16,782 nt of DNA from an uncultured Eubacteriales bacterium (GTDB taxonomy: Bacteria; Bacillota; Clostridia; Christensenellales; Aristaeellaceae). The notes beneath the pieces are model-generated. The model was not told the origin of the DNA and made no database searches. It saw nothing but the letters and a program-made list of their open reading frames with translations. Position 1 is the stretch's first letter, and each line of letters opens with the position of its first letter. Below are positions 6,464-12,684 of the stretch, piece by piece. Location: assembly GCA_900540045.1 (NCBI GenBank), contig UQEF01000065.1:1-16782 (forward strand), written 5' to 3'. Both the position numbers and the translations under genes were made by a program.

Positions 6464-7483
6464 TTACTCGACGGTCACGTTCTCCTGGAACAGGGTGCGG
6501 ATGGAGTCGCGCTCCTTGTAGCACTTCTCCCAATCGACCGGGATATTGGTATCCATCAGTTCCTGAGTGGGCTTGCCGTCGTAGGGTTCGGTGGCATAGT
6601 CGGTAATTACGCTGTGCATCCAGCCCTTGACGATGTAGCTCTGGCCCTCGTCGGACAGGAGCCAGTCGGTGATGGCTTCGCAGGCGGCGATGTTGTTGTT
6701 GGCGCTCTTCTCGGGCGCAACGGTCATGACCGTGGAGGGGATGAGCACGTTGCCGTCATCGGGGATGAACCACTCCAGGGTGGAGCCTTCCTCCTCGCGC
6801 TTTTTGAGCACGCTCTCCTCAAGGATCATAACCACCGAGCACTCGCCGGTTTCCAGCTTGGCAAGCGCGGAGGAGCCGCTCTCGATCATCACGTTCTGAT
6901 TGCCCAGCGCCACAAAGTAGTCCTCGCCGAACTTGTCCAGCAGGCCCGCGATGGTCGCCATGGCGGTGCCGCTGGTCAGCGGGTCGGACATGGACAGGGT
7001 GTTCTGGTACTGAGAATCATTGGCGAAAGCCTCGTAGGAGGTGGGGATCTCCTCCTTGGAGTACATTTCGGGATTGTAGGCAAAGCCCATGGTGCACACG
7101 CGCACGGGGTACCAGTAGCCTTCCTCGTCGTAGTCAAAGCGAAGGTTGTTGCGCGCTTCGGTCACATAGGGATGCAGCCAGCCGCCTTCCTTGAGCTCCA
7201 GGGAGTAGGCGGGCTCGGCGACCATCAGCATGTCGCAGCCCAGCTTGCCGCTTTCCATCTCGCCGGCGACCTTGGTCTGCAGGGTGCCCGTGCCGCCCTG
7301 GAAGAATTCGATTTCGGCGTTGGGGAACTGGGCCTTGAGCGCTTCGCTCATCATGTCGCAGATGTCCTGATACATGGAGGTGTAGATGATAACTTTGCCG
7401 GTGATGTCGGCATTTTCCGCCACTGCGCCGGAAATGCCGCACAGCATCAAGAGGGCTAAAAGGGTCGCCAGGAGCTTTTTCAT
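6464..7483 (-). CDS. ABC importer substrate-binding protein (ferric/AEP/thiamine-like family)
   Basis: A 339-residue extracytoplasmic binding protein, first gene of the importer operon. Residues 1-22 are a Sec signal peptide with an AVA-EN cleavage site. Cys15 lies in the hydrophobic core with Leu at -1, so it is a poor lipobox. The mature part opens with GKVIIYTSMYQDICDMMSEA and runs through FFQGGTGTLQTKVAGEME, as in the SBP_bac_6/FbpA-like group that binds Fe3+, 2-aminoethylphosphonate or thiamine. No Tyr-Tyr pair, the hallmark of classical ferric-binding proteins, is present, so the ligand is undecided. Start ATG 7483 has AAGGAGG nine bases upstream. A clear promoter with two 9-bp repeats lies about 100 bases upstream. 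Confidence 0.88.
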   Translation of the reverse strand: MKKLLATLLALLMLCGISGAVAENADITGKVIIYTSMYQDICDMMSEALKAQFPNAEIEFFQGGTGTLQTKVAGEMESGKLGCDMLMVAEPAYSLELKEGGWLHPYVTEARNNLRFDYDEEGYWYPVRVCTMGFAYNPEMYSKEEIPTSYEAFANDSQYQNTLSMSDPLTSGTAMATIAGLLDKFGEDYFVALGNQNVMIESGSSALAKLETGECSVVMILEESVLKKREEEGSTLEWFIPDDGNVLIPSTVMTVAPEKSANNNIAACEAITDWLLSDEGQSYIVKGWMHSVITDYATEPYDGKPTQELMDTNIPVDWEKCYKERDSIRTLFQENVTVE

Positions 7484-7570
7484 GGACTGGGTTCCTCCTT
7501 GTTTGATTTTTACTCATCGCCGGCTGCACCGCCGACGGATGGCCCGAGATTGGGTTATTCACAAACGCAC

Positions 7571-7609
7571 CATATCTTGCTTTCTTATTGTAGCATAAAT
7601 CATATCTTG
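7571..7609 (-). repeat. Two 9-bp direct repeats around the importer promoter
   Basis: CAAGATATG (minus strand) occurs at 7609-7601, inside the promoter spacer, and at 7579-7571, around the expected transcription start. The 30-bp period is close to three helical turns, suggesting a dimeric or looping regulator of the importer operon. Confidence 0.5.
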
Positions 7610-7615
7610 TGTAAA
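7587..7615 (-). promoter_or_regulatory. Sigma-A promoter of the ABC importer operon
   Basis: On the minus strand: TTTACA (7615-7610), a 17-bp spacer and TACAAT (7592-7587). The surrounding bases are AT-rich in a GC-rich genome. The predicted leader is about 95 bases long and contains a G-C-rich hairpin around 7518-7537; I recognise no known riboswitch class in it. Confidence 0.75.
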
Positions 7616-7685
7616 TAGGCAAGCGAAGCGGACGGATAATTTGGCCGCTAAGATTCCGACAAAAGAACGGCCGGCCGAACCGGAA

Positions 7686-7714
7686 TTGACACCCCCTGCC
7701 CGGAATGATATGAT
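7686..7714 (+). promoter_or_regulatory. Sigma-A promoter of the sugar amidotransferase gene
   Basis: Consensus TTGACA at 7686-7691, a 17-bp spacer and TATGAT at 7709-7714, placing transcription start near 7721 and the start codon 28 bases later. It is divergent from the importer promoter, about 70 bp away. Confidence 0.85.
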
Positions 7715-7748
7715 ACATAAGATGAAAATTTGCCGGGAGGGTGCGGAT

Positions 7749-8894
7749 ATGCCGCGGGAAGACAAGGTTTGCACGCGCTGTGTGATGGATTCGACAGATC
7801 CGGCGATCACATTTGACGAGTCGGGCGTCTGCTCCTTCTGCAAGCGCTATGAGGAGGTGCGCGCGCACAGCGGCTACCGCCCCGGCGAGAGCGAGCGGGA
7901 GCTGGAACGCACCGTGCGGGTGATGAAGGAGCGCGGCCGCGACCGGGAATATGATTGCATCCTGGGCCTCTCGGGCGGGGTGGACAGCGCCTACATGCTC
8001 TATCTGGCAAACAAGCTGGGGCTGCGCGTGCTGGCCGTGCATGTGGACAGCGGATGGAACAGCGAAATGGCCGTGAGCAACATTGAAAAGATGTGCCAGA
8101 AGCTGGATGTGCGCCTGCATACCTATGTAATGGACTGGCCCACGATGAAGGAGCTGCAGCGCGCCTACCTGCTCAGCGGCGTGGCCAACCTGGACGTACC
8201 GCAGGACCACCTGTTCTGCGCGGCCATTTACCAGATGGCGCGCAAGTATCGGGTCAAATACATTCTGAATGGAAGCAACATCGCCACCGAAGGGGCGGAC
8301 GCACCCTTCAGCCTGCAGCATACCTATCGCGACGCCTGGCACCTCAGGAGCATCTACCGCAAGCACGGCCGGGGCAAGAGCCTGAAAAAATATCCTGCCC
8401 TGTCGCTGTGGGAAGCGTGGATGGGCCTGCCGGGCGTCACGAAAATCAACCTGCTTAACTATGTGCCATACAGCAAGAAGGAAGCCATCGAAACCCTGTC
8501 ACGCGAGTTTGATTGGGAGTATTACGGCGGCAAGCACTTTGAAAGCCGGTTTACCAAGTACTTTCAAAGCGTATATCTGCCCCGCAAGTTTGGCTATGAC
8601 AAGCGCCGCGCGCATCTGAGCTGTCTGATCCTCAACGGCGAAATGACCCGCGAGGAGGCGCTTGCAGAGCTGGCCAGGCCGCCCTATCCCCTTGAGCAGC
8701 AAAAGGAGGATGAGAGCTATATCCTCAAGAAGCTGGACATTGATCCGGCCGCATGGCAGCGCGTTCTGGAGGCGCCTCCCACGCCGGACGACGCGTACTT
8801 CTCGCAGCAGAAGCTGTTCAATGCCGCGCGGCGGCTGCTGGGCCAGAAGGGGCTGGACCGCATCAAGCAGCGCCGCTATACCGCCAGGGGATGA
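7749..8894 (+). CDS. N-acetyl sugar amidotransferase (WbpG/PseA-like, PP-loop)
   Basis: A 381-residue cytoplasmic enzyme of the N-acetyl sugar amidotransferase family, which converts an acetamido group on a nucleotide sugar to an acetamidino group in O-antigen, capsule or flagellin glycan synthesis (WbpG, PseA, LegS-type). Two CxxC pairs, C8/C11 and C28/C31, form a probable zinc site. The PP-loop ATP-pyrophosphatase motif SGGVDS is at 75-80, and NGSNIATEG further on is typical of the family. The frame is open upstream, but GGGAGGG seven bases before ATG 7749 and the promoter position select this start. It normally works with a HisH/HisF-like ammonia-supplying pair, not seen here. The next gene, 75 bases on, encodes a membrane protein that may use or export the product. 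Confidence 0.88.
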   Translation: MPREDKVCTRCVMDSTDPAITFDESGVCSFCKRYEEVRAHSGYRPGESERELERTVRVMKERGRDREYDCILGLSGGVDSAYMLYLANKLGLRVLAVHVDSGWNSEMAVSNIEKMCQKLDVRLHTYVMDWPTMKELQRAYLLSGVANLDVPQDHLFCAAIYQMARKYRVKYILNGSNIATEGADAPFSLQHTYRDAWHLRSIYRKHGRGKSLKKYPALSLWEAWMGLPGVTKINLLNYVPYSKKEAIETLSREFDWEYYGGKHFESRFTKYFQSVYLPRKFGYDKRRAHLSCLILNGEMTREEALAELARPPYPLEQQKEDESYILKKLDIDPAAWQRVLEAPPTPDDAYFSQQKLFNAARRLLGQKGLDRIKQRRYTARG

Positions 8895-8969
8895 CCAACC
8901 CGACCGAGAAGGCTGCCTTTGCCACACGCAAGCGTGAGCATACGGGCCCCAGAGAAGGAGATTCTGCCA

Positions 8970-10214
8970 ATGACGCATGACCCCGTGGCATCCGGGAAAA
9001 CGATCTGGAAGGGACGCGCCTTCAACGCGCCGGCGCTGATTGTGCTGGCGCTGGTGTTTGCGGGCTCCTATTTCATGTTCCTGCGGGAATTTGCCTATCA
9101 GAACGCGGACCTTTATATCCACGCGATGATCGCGCATGATTTTGACTTTACCGACCTGCACTCCATCACCAGCCGCCTGTCCTATCCCGTATGGCACATC
9201 GTGGTCAGCGCGCTCTACCAACTGGGCGTGCCGCTGGGCCATGCTGCTGCGGGCGTGTGCGCGCTGTGCAAGGCGGTCACCTTCCTGCTGACCTACTGGC
9301 TGGTGGGCGCCATGGCGGGTGAGCGGGCCAATCGCTGGGCAGTGCTGGGGCTGAGCGCGTTTCTGATGATCGTGACGGGCGTGCTGGTCATGTCCGTGTC
9401 CGACGCGGTATATCGCGGCGTAGGATCGCCCAATGTGTGGCACAACCCCACCCAGCAGACCGTGACCGCCGCCATGATGCTGGTGATGCCGTGGCTTGCG
9501 CACTGCTGGTACGAGTTTGCAAGGCAGGTGGAGGCCGGAAAGCAGCGCGTGCTTCTGCCCTGGTGGAAGATCGTGGTGCTGGCGGTTTTGTGCATGGGCA
9601 GCGTGGCCTGCAAGCCCACGTTCATGCAGGCGCTGCTGCCCGCTGCGTTTGTCATGTACCTGGTGGAGGTGTTCCGCCACAAGAAGGAATGGCGCTATTT
9701 CGGGCAGATCGTGCTGGCGTTTTTGCCGTCGGTGGGCTATTTCCTGCTGAGCTACCTGTATTATACGGGCGTGGTGGTGGAATTCACCAGCGGGGTGGAG
9801 GTCGGCATCACGGTGGAAACGGCCTGGGTAGCCGTGCGCAATACGCTGATGATGTCCGCATGTCCCCTCATGGCCGTGATCGTCTGCTACCGCAAAGGCA
9901 TGTTCAAGGACCGGCTGGTGGTGCTGGCGCTGCTGATGACCGCCTTCAGCGTGTTGGAGGCCATGGCTTTCCGCGAGACGGGCATGCGGGAGGGACACGG
10001 CAATTTCACCTGGGCGGCCAACAGCAGCTCGTTTTTCCTGTGGGTGGTGATGACGGGCGTGTTTTTGCGCTCGTTCGCACAGGATATGCGGTTAGGTGCG
10101 TTGCGTTCCGTGCGCGGACTGGGCTATGCAGCGGTAGGCGGACTATTCCTGTGGCATGCCTATTCGTCGGTATACTATTTGCACTACCTGTTAACAAGCA
10201 CCAACGCATTTTGA
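8970..10214 (+). CDS. Polytopic membrane protein of unknown function, possible glycan enzyme
   Basis: A 414-residue protein with about ten hydrophobic helices; I recognise no characterised family. The first helix (about 20-38) is followed by an outside loop with FAYQNADLYIHAMIAHDFDF, and later loops carry SPNVWHNPTQQT, CKPTF and EGHGNFTWA. Conserved-looking Asp, His and Asn in loops next to membrane helices recall GT-C glycosyltransferases and O-antigen polymerases/ligases. That is resemblance in style only. Start ATG 8970 is chosen because AAGGAG lies nine bases upstream; the frame extends to 8919 without a ribosome site. It is downstream of the sugar amidotransferase with a 75-base gap and probably in its transcript, suggesting a shared role in a surface glycan. 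No terminator follows; its stop codon overlaps the next promoter. Confidence 0.75.
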   Translation: MTHDPVASGKTIWKGRAFNAPALIVLALVFAGSYFMFLREFAYQNADLYIHAMIAHDFDFTDLHSITSRLSYPVWHIVVSALYQLGVPLGHAAAGVCALCKAVTFLLTYWLVGAMAGERANRWAVLGLSAFLMIVTGVLVMSVSDAVYRGVGSPNVWHNPTQQTVTAAMMLVMPWLAHCWYEFARQVEAGKQRVLLPWWKIVVLAVLCMGSVACKPTFMQALLPAAFVMYLVEVFRHKKEWRYFGQIVLAFLPSVGYFLLSYLYYTGVVVEFTSGVEVGITVETAWVAVRNTLMMSACPLMAVIVCYRKGMFKDRLVVLALLMTAFSVLEAMAFRETGMREGHGNFTWAANSSSFFLWVVMTGVFLRSFAQDMRLGALRSVRGLGYAAVGGLFLWHAYSSVYYLHYLLTSTNAF

Positions 10215-10239
10215 CAGGGCGGCTGCTACGTGGTATAAT
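10211..10239 (+). promoter_or_regulatory. Consensus sigma-A promoter of the ABC-F gene
   Basis: Perfect TTGACA (10211-10216), 17-bp spacer, perfect TATAAT (10234-10239). The -35 box overlaps the TGA stop (10212-10214) of the membrane protein gene. It is the strongest promoter in the window, yet it drives a gene 200 bases away behind a structured leader, as expected for a constitutive promoter controlled by attenuation. Confidence 0.9.
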
Positions 10240-10272
10240 GTCTTCATCATATTAGAAAAGGGAGTTGAAAGG

Positions 10273-10284
10273 ATGCGCAAATAA
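10273..10284 (+). CDS. Three-codon leader ORF (MRK) upstream of the ABC-F gene
   Basis: ATG CGC AAA TAA, preceded by GGGAG (10260-10264) with an ideal eight-base gap. It starts about 27 bases after the predicted transcription start. Very short translated uORFs with good ribosome sites are typical of ribosome-mediated attenuators in front of ARE-type ABC-F and other ribosome-protection genes, where antibiotic-stalled ribosomes change the leader fold. Translation is inferred only from the ribosome site. Confidence 0.6.
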   Translation: MRK

Positions 10285-10398
10285 GTCTGCCAAGACCTCG
10301 CTCATATTGACTGGAGGGGGAAGGAGCAAACGCTTTCCGCGCGTGCGCGGGGGCGGCTTTGCCATGGCAGACGGGCGCGGCCGGAAGGCTCCTTTTTT
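10285..10398 (+). promoter_or_regulatory. Candidate transcription attenuator in the ABC-F leader
   Basis: AAGGAGC (10321-10327) pairs perfectly with GCTCCTT (10388-10394), and inside it TTCCG (10335-10339) can pair with CGGAA (10382-10386). The outer arm runs directly into six T (10393-10398), as in an intrinsic terminator with a long structured loop. A competing pairing exists: GTCTGCCA (10285-10292), immediately after the MRK stop codon, is exactly complementary to TGGCAGAC (10365-10372). That pairing crosses the terminator helix, so the two exclude each other. This is a hand fold, not an energy calculation. Confidence 0.55.
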
Positions 10399-10413
10399 GC
10401 TGCGCTTTTTTGC

Positions 10414-10432
10414 CCTTTCCCTGTCGGAAAGG
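10414..10432 (+). promoter_or_regulatory. Hairpin over the ABC-F ribosome binding site
   Basis: CCTTTCC (10414-10420) and GGAAAGG (10426-10432) form a perfect 7-bp stem with a CTGTC loop. The second arm overlaps the GGAAAGGAG ribosome site that lies eight bases before ATG 10443, so translation could be limited even on read-through transcripts. Confidence 0.6.
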
Positions 10433-10442
10433 AGAAACGTGC

Positions 10443-11933
10443 ATGCAGCTGTCTATCCGAGATCTCACCTTTGCCTACCCGGGCGGAGAGCCCGTGTTTG
10501 AACATCTGAACCTGAATCTGGATACCGGCTGGCGGCTGGGGGTGATCGGCCGCAACGGGCGCGGCAAAACCACGCTGCTGCGTCTGATGATGGGGCGCAT
10601 GCCCTTTGAAGGCGCGATTGACCTGCCGCTGGAGGCGGTATACTTTCCCTATGAGGTTTCGGATGCCTCATTGCCGGCTCTGGAGGTGCTGCGGCGGGCG
10701 GCCCCGGGAGCAGAGGAATGGCGCATCCTGCGGGAATGGAAACTGCTGGGCGTAACGGAAGAAGCGCTGGACCGTCCCTTTGGGACACTCAGCAAGGGCG
10801 AGCAAACCAAGGCGCTGCTCAGCGCGCTGTTTGCGCGGGAGGACGCCTATCCTTTGATTGATGAGCCGACCAATCACTTGGATGTACATGGACGTGAGCT
10901 GGTGGCACGCTATCTCAGGCGCAAGGATGGCTTTTTACTGGTGAGCCACGACCGCGCCTTTCTTAACAGCTGTGTCGATCATGTGCTGGCGCTGAATCGA
11001 AGTGATGCCTGGGTAATGCAGGGTGATTATGATGCTTGGCAGGAACGCTTCGATCAACAGAATGCCTGGGAGGAAGCGCGCAACGAGGACCTTAAGCGCG
11101 ATATCGTACGGCTGGAGGCAAGCGCACGCCGTGCTGCACGATGGAGTGACCGCTGCGAAAAGGGAAAGTTCCATGTTGCACCCAGCGAAACGGCGGCGGT
11201 GGACCGAGGCTATGTGGGCGCGCGGAGCGCCGCCCTGATGAAACGATCCGCCAATACGCAGCGCCGCCGTGAGCGTGCCGTGGAGGAAAGGCGCGGCCTG
11301 CTTCATAACGTGGAGCGCGTGGGAGAACTGCGGCTGACAGTGCTGCGCCATCCCAAAGAAACACTGGTGCGCGTGGAGGAGGGCGTGGTACGCTATGATG
11401 GACGCGTCGTGTGCGAGGGGCTACGCTTTGATATCCGCCGAGGGGACCGCGTGGCGCTGACCGGGCCCAACGGCGCGGGCAAGAGCAGCGTACTCAGAGC
11501 CCTGTGCGGCGCGGGCGGGGCGCTGGAAGGCAAGGTGAGCCTTGCGTCCGGGCTGGTCGTGTCCTATGTGCCGCAGGAGGCGGAGGGACTGTGCGGCGGC
11601 ATGCGGGATTTTATCCAGCGAAATGGGCTGGATGAAACACTGTTCAAAGCGATTCTGCGCAATATGGATATGAGCCGGGAACACTTTGATCAGGACCTGA
11701 GCGAATTGAGCCAGGGACAGAAAAAGAAACTATTGCTGGCCAGAAGCCTGTGTACGCCTGCACATCTCTATCTATGGGATGAGCCACTTAATTATATTGA
11801 CGTTTTGAGCCGACGGCAGGTTGAAAATCTCATCCTGCGCTATGCGCCCACGTTGTTGGTGGTGGAACACGACGCACGCTTCCTGGAAACGGTCTGCACA
11901 CGTGAGGCCATCCGCCTGCAGCCCGCCTCTTGA
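10443..11933 (+). CDS. Lsa-type ABC-F ATPase, probable ribosome protection (antibiotic resistance) factor
   Basis: A 496-residue cytoplasmic protein with two ABC domains and no membrane segments, the ABC-F plan. Domain 1: Walker A GRNGRGKT at 36-43, signature LSKGE at 116-120, then PLIDEPTNHLD at 137-147. Linker (about 195-295): basic and helical, with AARWSDRCEKGK. Domain 2: Walker A GPNGAGKSS at 341-349, signature LSQGQ at 422-426, LYLWDEPLNYIDVLSRRQ at 442-459. GRNGRGKTT, LSKGEQTK and the LNYIDVLSRRQ ending are characteristic of the Lsa/Vga group, which displaces lincosamides, pleuromutilins and streptogramin A from the ribosome. Start ATG 10443 is set by GGAAAGGAG. Its own promoter, MRK uORF and structured leader fit inducible resistance. 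Drug specificity cannot be read from sequence; a housekeeping ABC-F is the alternative. Confidence 0.9.
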   Translation: MQLSIRDLTFAYPGGEPVFEHLNLNLDTGWRLGVIGRNGRGKTTLLRLMMGRMPFEGAIDLPLEAVYFPYEVSDASLPALEVLRRAAPGAEEWRILREWKLLGVTEEALDRPFGTLSKGEQTKALLSALFAREDAYPLIDEPTNHLDVHGRELVARYLRRKDGFLLVSHDRAFLNSCVDHVLALNRSDAWVMQGDYDAWQERFDQQNAWEEARNEDLKRDIVRLEASARRAARWSDRCEKGKFHVAPSETAAVDRGYVGARSAALMKRSANTQRRRERAVEERRGLLHNVERVGELRLTVLRHPKETLVRVEEGVVRYDGRVVCEGLRFDIRRGDRVALTGPNGAGKSSVLRALCGAGGALEGKVSLASGLVVSYVPQEAEGLCGGMRDFIQRNGLDETLFKAILRNMDMSREHFDQDLSELSQGQKKKLLLARSLCTPAHLYLWDEPLNYIDVLSRRQVENLILRYAPTLLVVEHDARFLETVCTREAIRLQPAS

Positions 11934-11958
11934 AACCCGGTCTCACCTCTGTTACAAT
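11930..11958 (+). promoter_or_regulatory. Sigma-A promoter of the O-acetyltransferase gene
   Basis: TTGAAA (11930-11935), 17-bp spacer, TACAAT (11953-11958). The -35 box overlaps the TGA stop codon (11931-11933) of the ABC-F gene, so the acetyltransferase need not depend on the attenuated upstream transcript. Confidence 0.75.
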
Positions 11959-11983
11959 GGCGGCAGACAGGAGGCGGTTTGTG

Positions 11984-12625
11984 ATGACGGAAGAGGAGCG
12001 CATCTTTCAGGGGCTGCTGTTCCGGCCCGGAGCGCAGGAATTGCGGGAGATCAAGCTGCGCACGCACAATCTGTGCCAGCGCTACAATCAGACCTTTGAG
12101 GATGAGATGGAAACCCGAGCGGCGCTGCTTGCGCAGATTGTGGGCGCCATGGGCGAGGATGGATTCATCCAGGGGCCGGTGCAGTTCCATTACGGCACGC
12201 ATACGACCATCGGCAAGCGGTTCTTTGGAAACTTCAACCTGACCATCCAGGATGACGCGCGCGTGACCATCGGGGATGATGTAAACTGCGGCCCCAACGT
12301 GACCATCGTCACGCCCGTACACCCGCTGCTGCCTGGCGAGCGCAGGCTTATGCTCGGCCCGGACGGGCGGGCTGCACATCTGTGCTACGCCAGACCTGTG
12401 GTGATCGGCAACGATGTATGGCTGGGCGCCAATGTGGTGGTGACCGGCGGAGTGACGATCGGGGACGGATGCGTGATCGGCGCGGGGAGCGTGGTCACGC
12501 GCGACATTCCGCCCTTCTCGCTGGCAGCGGGCGTGCCCTGTCGGGTGATCCGTCAGATCACGGAGAAGGACAGCATGCGCTTCCGTCCCGAGCTTTTGGG
12601 CGGCTGCGCCCCTATGGGAGAATGA
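11984..12625 (+). CDS. Maltose/galactoside-type sugar O-acetyltransferase (left-handed beta-helix)
   Basis: A 213-residue acetyl-CoA-dependent acyltransferase of the Maa/LacA/NodL group. Residues about 1-55 are the N-terminal helical cap. Hexapeptide repeats follow, for example VTIGDDVNCGPNVTIVT and PVVIGNDVWLGANVVVTGGV, ending with VIGAGSVVTRDIP and the ACCESS-type GVPCRVIR. The catalytic His is H113 in TPVHPL. A short insert (about 121-136) separates HPLLPGERR from the next repeat. Start ATG 11984 has AGGAGG nine bases upstream; the frame is open earlier, but that start would overlap the ABC-F stop and lacks a ribosome site. The acceptor sugar is unknown. It has its own promoter and is followed by a strong terminator. 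Confidence 0.9.
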   Translation: MTEEERIFQGLLFRPGAQELREIKLRTHNLCQRYNQTFEDEMETRAALLAQIVGAMGEDGFIQGPVQFHYGTHTTIGKRFFGNFNLTIQDDARVTIGDDVNCGPNVTIVTPVHPLLPGERRLMLGPDGRAAHLCYARPVVIGNDVWLGANVVVTGGVTIGDGCVIGAGSVVTRDIPPFSLAAGVPCRVIRQITEKDSMRFRPELLGGCAPMGE

Positions 12626-12633
12626 ACGACGAT

Positions 12634-12666
12634 CGCCCGGAGGCAACAGTGCCTCCGGGCGGTTTT
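12634..12666 (+). terminator. Rho-independent terminator after the O-acetyltransferase gene
   Basis: Perfect arms CGCCCGGAGGC (12634-12644) and GCCTCCGGGCG (12651-12661) with a 6-base loop, followed by G and TTTT on the plus strand. It lies between convergent genes; on the minus strand there is no U-run, though the stem may still slow read-through from the PIN/TRAM gene. Confidence 0.85.
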
Positions 12667-12684
12667 GAATGTACGGGAAGGGAT

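Noticed and set aside
7518..7537. Riboswitch in the importer leader
   Set aside because: Only one G-C-rich hairpin is visible and none of the conserved boxes of TPP, cobalamin, purine or other classes I know could be found.
7134..8366. 410-residue minus-strand frame running through the divergent promoter region
   Set aside because: It crosses both the importer promoter and the binding-protein start in another frame and shows no recognisable domain.
8499..9998. 499-residue minus-strand frame opposite the amidotransferase and membrane protein genes
   Set aside because: Composition is shadow-like (His, Gln, Arg-rich), there is no ribosome site, and it spans two real genes on the other strand.
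10265..10501. 78-codon frame starting at TTG 10265 in the ABC-F leader
   Set aside because: The start overlaps the ribosome site of the MRK uORF and has no proper spacing. The product is Arg/Gly-rich without similarity I recognise and overlaps the ABC-F start in another frame.
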